The notes beneath the pieces are model-generated. The model did no database searches and had not been told where the DNA came from. It saw nothing but the letters and a program-made list of their open reading frames with translations. From Kyrpidia spormannii (GTDB taxonomy: Bacteria; Bacillota; Bacilli; Kyrpidiales; Kyrpidiaceae), in contig NZ_CP024955.1 of assembly GCF_002804065.1 (NCBI RefSeq), positions 2,294,001-2,358,000 on the forward strand: DNA of 64,000 bases, in the 5' to 3' direction. The position numbers and the translations under genes were made by a program. Shown piece by piece: positions 57,919-64,000 of this stretch (positions are counted from its first letter, which is position 1; each line of letters begins with the position of its first letter).

Positions 57919-58245
57919 TTGCCAGGTCCGGTTTTCGGCGGGAGACTGCTCGCCTGGTTGTGCTTTGGCGCAGGCCTCTGCCTGCGGAACGTCCCCCTGA
58001 TCGTCATGGGTATCGGGGGAATGGTCGCCTGTCGTTTCGGGGATGCCGCAGCGGTATGGTACGTATTGATCATGAGCATTTTCTTCCTGGTGCATCCGGT
58101 GATCGCCCTTTGGTGGCCCGGAACCGCCACATGGTTCGACCCTGCGGGCCGCACCCTTCCCTGGGAGGCAGCCACCGCCCTCGCGGGCTTAGCGGCATGT
58201 AATTTTGCCGGGTGGGGAGGACATATTAAAAGCGGGAGGGGATGA
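57919..58245 (+). CDS. Hypothetical membrane protein (108 aa)
   Basis: The TTG at 57919 follows AAAGGAGG with an 8-base spacer. The protein has three hydrophobic segments (about 8-38, 46-66, 83-97) and ends HIKSGRG. No family is recognised. It lies 4 bp upstream of the CBS-domain gene, so the two are probably co-transcribed. Confidence 0.65.
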   Translation: MPGPVFGGRLLAWLCFGAGLCLRNVPLIVMGIGGMVACRFGDAAAVWYVLIMSIFFLVHPVIALWWPGTATWFDPAGRTLPWEAATALAGLAACNFAGWGGHIKSGRG

Positions 58246-58249
58246 ATCC

Positions 58250-58669
58250 ATGAAGCTAAAAGACCTGATGACCACCCAAGTGTCCTACGTATCCCCGGCT
58301 TCCACCTGTAAGGACGCCGCCCGGGTGATGAACGATATCAACGTAGGGTCGGTGCCAGTAGTGGACAAAGATAAACTGGTGGGTATCTGCACAGACCGGG
58401 ACATCGTCTTAAAATGTATCGCCGCGGGGAAAGATCCCGCCACCACGGCGGTTAAAGACTGCATGACCACCAACCCCATCACCGGAACCCCGGATATGGA
58501 TGTGCATCAAGCCTCCGACCTGATGTCTCAGCATCAAATCCGCCGGCTGCCCGTGGTGGACCAGGGCAAACTGGTGGGCATGGTGGCCATCGGGGACTTG
58601 GCGGTCACGGCGATTCACCAGGACGAGGCCGGCGAAGCGCTGAGCGGCATTTCCCAGGGCGTCCATTAA
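58250..58669 (+). CDS. CBS-domain protein
   Basis: This 139-residue protein consists of two CBS domains (about 7-60 and 72-125) that bind adenine nucleotides and act as energy or redox sensors. The start ATG 58250 follows GGGAGGGG. Motifs VGSVPVVDKDKLVGICTDRDIV and RRLPVVDQGKLVGMVAIGDLA are typical. It ends at a terminator. The partner protein is unknown. Confidence 0.92.
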   Translation: MKLKDLMTTQVSYVSPASTCKDAARVMNDINVGSVPVVDKDKLVGICTDRDIVLKCIAAGKDPATTAVKDCMTTNPITGTPDMDVHQASDLMSQHQIRRLPVVDQGKLVGMVAIGDLAVTAIHQDEAGEALSGISQGVH

Positions 58670-58689
58670 CACGTTCATGGCCCAACCCC

Positions 58690-58721
58690 GAGGACAGGGA
58701 CTCACGCGAGCCCCTGTCCTC
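58690..58721 (+). terminator. Terminator after the CBS-domain gene
   Basis: GAGGACAGGG/CCCTGTCCTC with a 12-nt loop is followed by CTTTGTTG. It overlaps the C-terminal codons of the convergent LL-H holin-like gene. Confidence 0.8.
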
Positions 58722-59259
58722 CTTTGTTGACAGAGTTTCTTAGCTTGAGTCCGGGCGGTCCGGCCTGTCCACCGGGGGGATCATAAGCAATGGCCCACCC
58801 CGGTACGGGATTCACCGACCCGCCGTTTCCCGGAGGGGTCGGGGAGCCATTCCCGCTTCCTCCCGGCAAGTCCCCCGCCGGTACCGTCTCGGGACGCTGT
58901 TGTTTCAGGGTCCCGGGCCCGTGATTGCGGCGGTCCTGAAGCCAGGCTTGTTCCACGGCAGCCCGCATTTCCTCGGGCGTAACCGTCACCCCGTGCTGGC
59001 GCAGACGCTGGCTGAGATATCCCATAGCTTGTTCCAGTTTAGCCGGACCATCGGAGTCCCTATACACGGTTTCAGCAAAGGAAAAGGCCTCGGCGGCCAG
59101 ACAAGCCAGCAAATCCCTCTGTGCCTTCGTCGCGTGCATCCGAAGATAATCGGCCACCTTCCGCCCGGCCAGGTGAAGCAAGGCCAAACCCAGGGCCGCC
59201 AAAAACTGCAACACGAACAACACCAGCTGATTGGCGAGAGGTACCCACCAGGGGTCCAT
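58702..59259 (-). CDS. LL-H type phage holin-like protein (chromosomal)
   Basis: This 185-residue protein has an N-terminal membrane segment (PLANQLVLFVLQFLAALGLALLHLAG), a helical part (about 40-110) with AEAFSFAETVYRDSDGPAKLEQAMGYL, and a Gly/Pro/Asn-rich tail. The layout fits the LL-H holin family, which occurs as chromosomal genes in spore-formers outside prophages. ATG 59259 follows AAGGAGGG. No phage genes are nearby. Function unknown. Confidence 0.75.
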   Translation of the reverse strand: MDPWWVPLANQLVLFVLQFLAALGLALLHLAGRKVADYLRMHATKAQRDLLACLAAEAFSFAETVYRDSDGPAKLEQAMGYLSQRLRQHGVTVTPEEMRAAVEQAWLQDRRNHGPGTLKQQRPETVPAGDLPGGSGNGSPTPPGNGGSVNPVPGWAIAYDPPGGQAGPPGLKLRNSVNKGGQGLA

Positions 59260-59463
59260 CGGCGGTCCCTCCTTCCTGTTCCTTTTTCCCACCCTATGCG
59301 ATAACACCTCCCCGGGGTGCGATGGTGAGAAGAGATCTCCACTTTTGATGTGCATCTTGCACGCCGTGACGCAAACAACTTTTGTAGAAGAGGAAGAAAG
59401 TGTTAGGCTAGGCCCGTAGACCCCGGGAACAATAAGATCACACCACCAAAGGAGGTGAACGAG

Positions 59464-59679
59464 ATGGCTCAAGGACAGAAACGAAATGCCCTGGTCGTGC
59501 AGGCGGCGACCCGAGCCCTGGACCAGCTGAAGTATGAAGTGGCTTCCGAGTTGGGGATCGCAACCCCCCAAGACGGGTATTGGGGAACGATGACGACCCG
59601 GGATACCGGTGCCATCGGAGGAAACATCACGCGAAAACTCGTTGCCTTGGCTGAACAGCAACTTGCTGGCCGGCAATAA
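59464..59679 (+). CDS. Alpha/beta-type small acid-soluble spore protein
   Basis: This protein coats spore DNA and protects it from damage. It has 71 residues, normal length. The germination protease site is KYEVASELGI, and the second signature is GAIGGNITRKLVALAEQQL. The start ATG 59464 follows AAAGGAGGTGAACGAG. A sigma-G promoter is expected upstream but I could not identify clear -10 and -35 boxes. A terminator follows. Confidence 0.96.
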   Translation: MAQGQKRNALVVQAATRALDQLKYEVASELGIATPQDGYWGTMTTRDTGAIGGNITRKLVALAEQQLAGRQ

Positions 59680-59702
59680 CGAACGGTATTCTATCGGTCA
59701 CA

Positions 59703-59734
59703 AAAACCCCCCACTTGGCGCTGTGGGGGGTTTT
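59703..59734. terminator. Terminator between SASP and citrate synthase
   Basis: AAAACCCCCCAC/GTGGGGGGTTTT is a 12-bp stem with an 8-nt loop, serving both convergent genes. Confidence 0.88.
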
Positions 59735-59772
59735 CATCTGGGGCTCCAGGTGCATCGAGATAGCCTTGAGTT

Positions 59773-60900
59773 TTAACGCTGATCCAAGGGCACGTAAGTC
59801 AGGTCCTGAGGCCCGACATATTCCGCCCGGGGACGAATGAGCCGGTTGTGTTCGTACTGCTCCAGCACGTGGGCCGTCCACCCGGCAATTCGGCTCACTG
59901 CAAAGATCGGCGTGAATAAATCCACGGGGATCCCCATGGAATAATACGTAGAAGCAGAGTAAAAATCGACATTTGGGTACAAACCCTTCTCTTCCCGCAC
60001 CACCCGTTCCACCGCTTGAGAAATCTCGTACCATTTTAGATCCCCGGCCTCTTTCCCCATCTGCTCGGACATTTTGCGCAAATGGGTCGCCCGGGGATCC
60101 TCCGTTCGGTAGACGCGGTGACCGAAACCCATGATCTTTTTTTTCTCAGCCAGAGCCTGTTTCACCCAAGATTCCGCCCGGTCGACCTCCCCGATGTCCA
60201 GAAGCATCTTCATCACCTGTTCATTGGCCCCTCCATGAAGGGGGCCCTTAAGCGTGCCGATGGCCGAGGTGATGGCCGAATACAGGTCGGAGAGGGTTGC
60301 GGCGGTCACCCGGGCAGAGAAGGTGGAGGCATTCAGTTCGTGGTCTGCGTGAAGGATCAGGGCCGTATCAAACACCCGCTGATGGGCGGGGCTCGGTTCT
60401 TCACCAAACAGCATATACAAAAAATTCCCCGCGATCGATAGGTCATCCCGGGGAGCGATGGGATCCCGGCCATGACGGAGCTGCTCCCAGGCCGCGACAA
60501 TGGTCGGCAACTGTGCCACCAGCCGGGCCGCTTTTCGCAGATTCGCGTCCCTGGAAGTTTCTCCCGCCTCGGCGTCATACGTCGATAACAAGGAGACGGT
60601 GGTCCGCAACACCTCCATAGGGGACGCCGATTGCGGAAAGCTGCTCATGGCCTTAGCCACTGGCTCAGGCAATGATTGATGTCGGTGCAACTGGGCCTTG
60701 AGATCATCCAGCTCACTCTTTTTCGGCAATCGACCATGCCACAACAGAAACACGACTTCCTCAAAGGTGGAATGAGTCGCCAAATCGTGAATATCGTATC
60801 CGCGATAGATCAACCGACCTTTTTTCCCATCAATAAAGCAGATCTGCGATTCGGCCACAACCACGTCTTCGAGACCTTCGCGAAACGTTTGTTCTCCCAT
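59773..60900 (-). CDS. Citrate synthase
   Basis: This enzyme condenses acetyl-CoA and oxaloacetate (or propionyl-CoA in the methylcitrate variant). It has 375 residues, the short Gram-positive type. Catalytic residues are visible: His in GPLHGGANE, His in MGFGHRVYR, and Asp in NVDFYSASTYY. N-terminal RLIYRGYDIHDLA is typical. The gene stands alone between terminators, with no TCA cycle partner nearby, so citrate versus methylcitrate synthase cannot be decided. Confidence 0.93.
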   Translation of the reverse strand: MGEQTFREGLEDVVVAESQICFIDGKKGRLIYRGYDIHDLATHSTFEEVVFLLWHGRLPKKSELDDLKAQLHRHQSLPEPVAKAMSSFPQSASPMEVLRTTVSLLSTYDAEAGETSRDANLRKAARLVAQLPTIVAAWEQLRHGRDPIAPRDDLSIAGNFLYMLFGEEPSPAHQRVFDTALILHADHELNASTFSARVTAATLSDLYSAITSAIGTLKGPLHGGANEQVMKMLLDIGEVDRAESWVKQALAEKKKIMGFGHRVYRTEDPRATHLRKMSEQMGKEAGDLKWYEISQAVERVVREEKGLYPNVDFYSASTYYSMGIPVDLFTPIFAVSRIAGWTAHVLEQYEHNRLIRPRAEYVGPQDLTYVPLDQR

Positions 60901-60969
60901 GCCGTCTTCCTCCAGCGAATGAAATTTCCCGTGTTAGGATGCCCCAACCCCGGGTGGGGATTCCCCGTA

Positions 60970-61416
60970 TCACCTCGGTCCGGATTGGTGCCCGATCCAG
61001 GCCGTACCATCCTCCCAATGTTCTTTTTTCCATATCGGCACAACCTGTTTAATGCGCTCGATGCCGTATCGGCTGGCCTCAAAAGCGTCCTCCCGGTGCG
61101 GGGACGCCACCGCCACCACCACGGCGATATCCCCGACCTCTAGACGGCCGATCCGATGAACAATGGCCGCCCTCGCTCCGGGCCAACGGCTTTCGATCTC
61201 GTCACCGATCTGAAAAAGCGTCCGCCTGGCCATCCCCACATAGGCGTCGTATTCCAAATACAAAGTCCGTTTCCCCTCCGTCCATTCCCGAACCGTCCCG
61301 AGAAACGGAACGATTGCCCCCATGTCCGGGCCGGTCACCCAGGAGATGACCTCAGAAACGTCGATGGGTTCCGTCACGACCCGAAACCGTTCCTCCCGCA
61401 GCATCCTTTCCGACAT
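60970..61416 (-). CDS. moaE: Molybdopterin synthase catalytic subunit MoaE
   Basis: MoaE, with the sulfur carrier MoaD, converts precursor Z to molybdopterin. It has 148 residues. Signatures are GAIVPFLGTVREW, HRIGRLEVGDIAVVVAVASPHREDAF and the catalytic lysine in PIWKKEHWEDG. The start ATG 61416 lies just after the MoaD stop. In this window molybdopterin is needed by the CoxL-like hydroxylase. Confidence 0.94.
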   Translation of the reverse strand: MSERMLREERFRVVTEPIDVSEVISWVTGPDMGAIVPFLGTVREWTEGKRTLYLEYDAYVGMARRTLFQIGDEIESRWPGARAAIVHRIGRLEVGDIAVVVAVASPHREDAFEASRYGIERIKQVVPIWKKEHWEDGTAWIGHQSGPR

Positions 61417-61421
61417 CAACC

Positions 61422-61667
61422 TCAGCCTCCACTGACCGGCGGAATAAACGCCACCTGATCCCCCGATTTCAGGACGCGTTCCGGCCCGGCGTACTCCCCA
61501 TTGATCGCCACCATGCAGCGGTCCAAGAGATCGGCGATATGACCGAATTGATCCCCGACCCGATCCCGGAGATCCCGGACTGCGACTCCTTCGGGGAGTT
61601 CGATCACGGTCTCCCGCTCGTTCATTCGATCTGCCAGCTCCGCAAACCATAACACGTTCACCCGCAC
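61422..61667 (-). CDS. moaD: Molybdopterin synthase sulfur carrier MoaD
   Basis: This ubiquitin-like carrier has 81 residues and ends in the essential Gly-Gly (PPVSGG), which is thiocarboxylated. The start GTG 61667 (VRVNVLWFAEL) is chosen for family alignment, with GAAGGAG ten bases upstream; a GTG four codons earlier is too close to that site. It is followed by moaE after five bases. Confidence 0.9.
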   Translation of the reverse strand: MRVNVLWFAELADRMNERETVIELPEGVAVRDLRDRVGDQFGHIADLLDRCMVAINGEYAGPERVLKSGDQVAFIPPVSGG

Positions 61668-61848
61668 GATGCTCACGCTCCTTCCCACCGGTTCGCCCAT
61701 TGTCATTGTACTCCCCCGCGACGCAAAGACCAACGGGATGTGTCGTAAAATCGACAGTTTCCACCCTCCGGAACGGTTGTCAGCCGGGATTTTTGGGTAT
61801 ATCCTAAACATAAGCCTATGAGTGGCGATGGCCCGGGAGGTGAACGCC

Positions 61849-62061
61849 ATGCTGTCAAACATCGGTTTTCCCGGTTTGATTCTGATACTCATCATTGCCT
61901 TGGTGGTTTTCGGTCCGAGCAAACTCCCGGAGATCGGCAGGGCCGTAGGACGAGGGCTGCGGGAATTCAAAGATTCGGTGCGGGATGTGACCAGTACTGA
62001 CGACAAACAGGAGACACCTACTGTACAGCAAGCACAGACATCAAAAGACCGCGAGGTTTAA
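61849..62061 (+). CDS. tatA: Twin-arginine translocase subunit TatA
   Basis: TatA forms the export pore for folded proteins. It has 70 residues: one membrane segment ([23 protein letters not shown], about 5-27), the amphipathic helix ([18 protein letters not shown]), and an acidic/polar tail. ATG 61849 follows GGAGGTGAACGCC. It is divergent from moaD. TatC is not in the window. Confidence 0.95.
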   Translation: MLSNIGFPGLILILIIALVVFGPSKLPEIGRAVGRGLREFKDSVRDVTSTDDKQETPTVQQAQTSKDREV

Positions 62062-62082
62062 TCCTTCGCGGCCTTTTTTTGT
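62044..62082 (+). terminator. Terminator at the end of tatA
   Basis: GACCGCGAGG and CCTTCGCGGCC pair around TTTAAT, followed by seven T. The left arm overlaps the last tatA codons. Confidence 0.85.
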
Positions 62083-62101
62083 TCAACTCCGCCCTGTTGC
62101 A

Positions 62102-62527
62102 TCAACCACTGCGCCGCCGGGGCCAAGCAGGGGCAGCCAGGCTCTGGGCGACAGAGGGATCCGGCGTCCACCCTGGATCTTGGTAAACTGCCCTCACGGT
62201 GGTGTAGATTCCCCCCCGGACATTGAACTCACCGATAACCTCCAACCAACGCGGCTGGGCCGCCGCAACAAAATCCTTCAGAATCCGGTTGGTCACGTCT
62301 TCGTGAAAATGCCCTTCATCGCGAAAACTCCAGAGGTACAGTTTTAAAGATTTCAGCTCGACGATCGACGGCCCCGGAATATAGCGAAAATAGATCACGG
62401 CAAAATCGGGTTGTCCGGTTTTCGGACACAGGGCTGTAAACTCCGGACACTCGATCCGGACTTCATAGTCCCGATCCGGGTGCGGGTTCGGTACGACTTC
62501 CAGTTCTTTCGACGGTGTTGTCGACAA
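62102..62527 (-). CDS. queF: preQ1 synthase (NADPH-dependent 7-cyano-7-deazaguanine reductase)
   Basis: QueF reduces preQ0 to preQ1 in queuosine biosynthesis. It has 141 residues of the unimodular YkvM type. The catalytic cysteine is C34 in ALCPKTGQPDFA, and the family motif SIVELKSLKLYLWSFRDEGHFHE is complete. The last 15 residues are an Ala/Arg-rich extension. The upstream gap to pyrE is 25 bp, too short for a preQ1 riboswitch. Confidence 0.96.
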   Translation of the reverse strand: MSTTPSKELEVVPNPHPDRDYEVRIECPEFTALCPKTGQPDFAVIYFRYIPGPSIVELKSLKLYLWSFRDEGHFHEDVTNRILKDFVAAAQPRWLEVIGEFNVRGGIYTTVRAVYQDPGWTPDPSVAQSLAAPAWPRRRSG

Positions 62528-62551
62528 CGTTCTTCCCCTTCCCGTTTGGTC

Positions 62552-63211
62552 TCAGGAAAACTGTGGAGGGCGAGAGGGAGGCCAATGGTGTGGGTCTGAC
62601 CTAAATTCCTCTAAAATCCTTCGCTGATCCTCGGTGACAAATCCACGCTCCGTGGCCAGCTCAATCAACGTGGAGTAATCGGTCAACGCAAACCACGGCA
62701 CCCCGGCCCGGGCAAAGGCTTCCTTGGCTTCACGAAACTCATAGGTAACCACCGCCGCCACCCCCATGGGAACATAACCGACCTCCCGAAGGGCAGACAC
62801 GGTACTGAGTGCGCTGCCTCCAGTGGAAATCAAATCTTCCACCACCACCGTTTTGGACCCCGCAGCAAGGCGTCCTTCAACCCGGTTGACGGTACCGTGT
62901 CCCTTCGCTTTATCCCGGACGTATACCATGGGGAGACGAAGGCGATCGGCCACCCAGGCTGCATGGGGGATCCCCGCCGTGGCCGTGCCGGCCACTCCCT
63001 GCGCCTCCGGCCAGCGCCGGCGAATTTCTTCCACCATGGCGTCGGCAACAGCCTCCCGCACCCGGGGATACGAGATGATCAGACGGTTATCGCAATAAAT
63101 CGGCGAGCGGATCCCCGATGTCCAGACAAAAGGCTCCTCCGGGCGCAAGAATACAGCACCGATATCCAACAGATGCCCGGCGATCAACCGAGCCACCGAT
63201 TCCACGCCCAT
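62552..63211 (-). CDS. pyrE: Orotate phosphoribosyltransferase
   Basis: This enzyme converts orotate and PRPP to OMP in pyrimidine synthesis. It has 219 residues from ATG 63211; a GTG at 63223 overlaps the gdh stop. The PRPP-binding motif is VVVEDLISTGGSAL (about 110-123), and the flexible loop has YVRDKAKGHGT. It follows gdh within three bases, an unusual partner; the other pyr genes are absent. The ribosome binding site is weak, so translation may depend on gdh. Confidence 0.93.
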   Translation of the reverse strand: MGVESVARLIAGHLLDIGAVFLRPEEPFVWTSGIRSPIYCDNRLIISYPRVREAVADAMVEEIRRRWPEAQGVAGTATAGIPHAAWVADRLRLPMVYVRDKAKGHGTVNRVEGRLAAGSKTVVVEDLISTGGSALSTVSALREVGYVPMGVAAVVTYEFREAKEAFARAGVPWFALTDYSTLIELATERGFVTEDQRRILEEFRSDPHHWPPSRPPQFS

Positions 63212-63213
63212 CG

Positions 63214-64000
63214 TCAAACCCACCCGCGCAGTTGTACCGCTTCCGCCAACCGCCGAATCCCGACCATGTAGGCCGCCAACCGGGTATCAACCTGATGACT
63301 TTTCGCCATGCCCAACACTTTATGTACGGCTGCCACCATCATCTGGGCCAACCGCCGGTTCACTTCCTCCTCGGTCCAATAAAACCCCTGGTTGTTCTGC
63401 ACCCATTCAAAATACGAAACAGTTACCCCCCCGGCATTGGCCAAGATATCAGGAATCACGAGAATCCCTCGCCGGTCGAGAATGCGGGTCGCTTCCAGAG
63501 TCGTCGGGCCGTTCGCCGCTTCCACCACGATCCGGGCCCGAATCTGGTCGGCATTGTCTTCCCGGATCTGATTTTCAATCGCCGCGGGAATCAAGATATC
63601 GCATTCCTTTGTCAGCAATTCCTCGTTCGGGATGCGTTCATTCTTGAATAAGTTCGTCACCATGCCGAAAGAATCCCGGCGATCGAGCAAATGGGGAATA
63701 TCGAGGCCGTCGGGCTTATACAGCGCGCCCCCGGCGTCACTGATCCCCACCACCTTTGCCCCTTCTGCGTGCAAGATCTCTGCGACATGGCTACCCACAT
63801 TCCCGAATCCTTGGACGATCACCCGGGATCCAGCAAGTTCCATCCCGAGAGTCTTCGCCGCTTCCCGGGTTGCGATGACCACACCGAGAGCCGTGGCTTT
63901 CTCCCGCCCCCTCGAACCCCCGAGTACGATCGGTTTACCGCTGATAAAGGATGGAGAATCATATTCCCGGATCCGGCTGTATTCGTCGTACATCCAAGCC
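63214..64000 (-). CDS. Glu/Leu dehydrogenase family protein, C-terminal part (N-terminus beyond window)
   Basis: The visible 262 codons are the NAD-binding C-terminal domain of a glutamate dehydrogenase-like enzyme: VIVQGFGNVGSHVAEIL (Rossmann loop), DILIPAAIENQI, VEAANGPTT, and the ending YMVGIRRLAEAVQLRGWV. The frame is open to the right edge (AWMYDEYSRI). Sequence fits glutamate dehydrogenase (GudB/RocG) better than leucine dehydrogenase. The substrate-binding domain lies outside the window. Confidence 0.9.
   Translation of the reverse strand, partial: AWMYDEYSRIREYDSPSFISGKPIVLGGSRGREKATALGVVIATREAAKTLGMELAGSRVIVQGFGNVGSHVAEILHAEGAKVVGISDAGGALYKPDGLDIPHLLDRRDSFGMVTNLFKNERIPNEELLTKECDILIPAAIENQIREDNADQIRARIVVEAANGPTTLEATRILDRRGILVIPDILANAGGVTVSYFEWVQNNQGFYWTEEEVNRRLAQMMVAAVHKVLGMAKSHQVDTRLAAYMVGIRRLAEAVQLRGWV

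Noticed and set aside
58702-59676. A 324-codon reading of the LL-H holin-like gene
   Set aside because: The first 139 codons overlap the SASP gene on the other strand; the internal ATG at 59259 has a strong ribosome binding site.

Overview
The window looks like a chromosomal segment of a GC-rich, spore-forming, aerobic Bacilli-type bacterium. The evidence is the presence of SASP, YunB, a SpoVB-type flippase, GTG/TTG starts with strong AGGAGG ribosome binding sites, a T-box on thrS, pheS-pheT-zapA near mutS2, and ktrAB. The gene content would fit Kyrpidia or another Alicyclobacillaceae member, but that is inference; no database search was possible.

Region 1 (1-8186) is a stack of mobile elements, all pointing to the minus strand. 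Two near-identical class C group II introns lie head to tail directly behind the transcription terminator of an rRNA operon. The upstream copy (1800-8186) is interrupted by a second, unrelated group II intron (2466-6965) inserted right after the codons for the YADD catalytic motif of its reverse transcriptase. That inner intron is itself hit by an IS21-family element (2617-5248, 5-bp target duplication), which cuts off the last codons of the inner reverse transcriptase.

Region 2 (8194-13851) is a 16S-tRNA-Ile-tRNA-Ala-23S-5S locus on the minus strand. The spacer between tRNA-Ala and 23S is unusual. It contains an intrinsic terminator, then a perfect -10 box with a small 28-codon hydrophobic ORF, then a second terminator, then a TTGACA promoter in front of 23S. 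The operon therefore looks split into three transcription units.

Region 3 (13867-37234) is mostly housekeeping. It holds an acyl-CoA dehydrogenase/ligase pair, yunB, a YgjP-type metalloprotease, hsp20, tyrS, a class A PBP, mutS2, zapA, pheST with an attenuator, a TrmH-type methyltransferase, ktrAB, infC-rpmI-rplT with a leader terminator, and thrS with a T-box and a perfect sigma-A promoter.

Region 4 (37407-50800) is accessory metabolism. It holds a VOC protein, a hotdog thioesterase, tRNA-Leu, a five-gene CoxDEMSL-type molybdenum hydroxylase cluster, a NlpC/P60 endopeptidase, PPK2, tRNA-Val and tRNA-Ala, SAM decarboxylase, an enoyl-CoA hydratase and a duplicated-domain ThyX.

Region 5 (51000-64000) holds merR-htpX, a Pit phosphate transporter with its DUF47 partner, an M23 peptidase, a SpoVB/MurJ-type flippase, a CBS-domain protein, an LL-H holin-like protein, SASP, citrate synthase, moaE-moaD (which could supply cofactor to the Cox-type enzyme), tatA, queF, pyrE and the end of a glutamate dehydrogenase gene.
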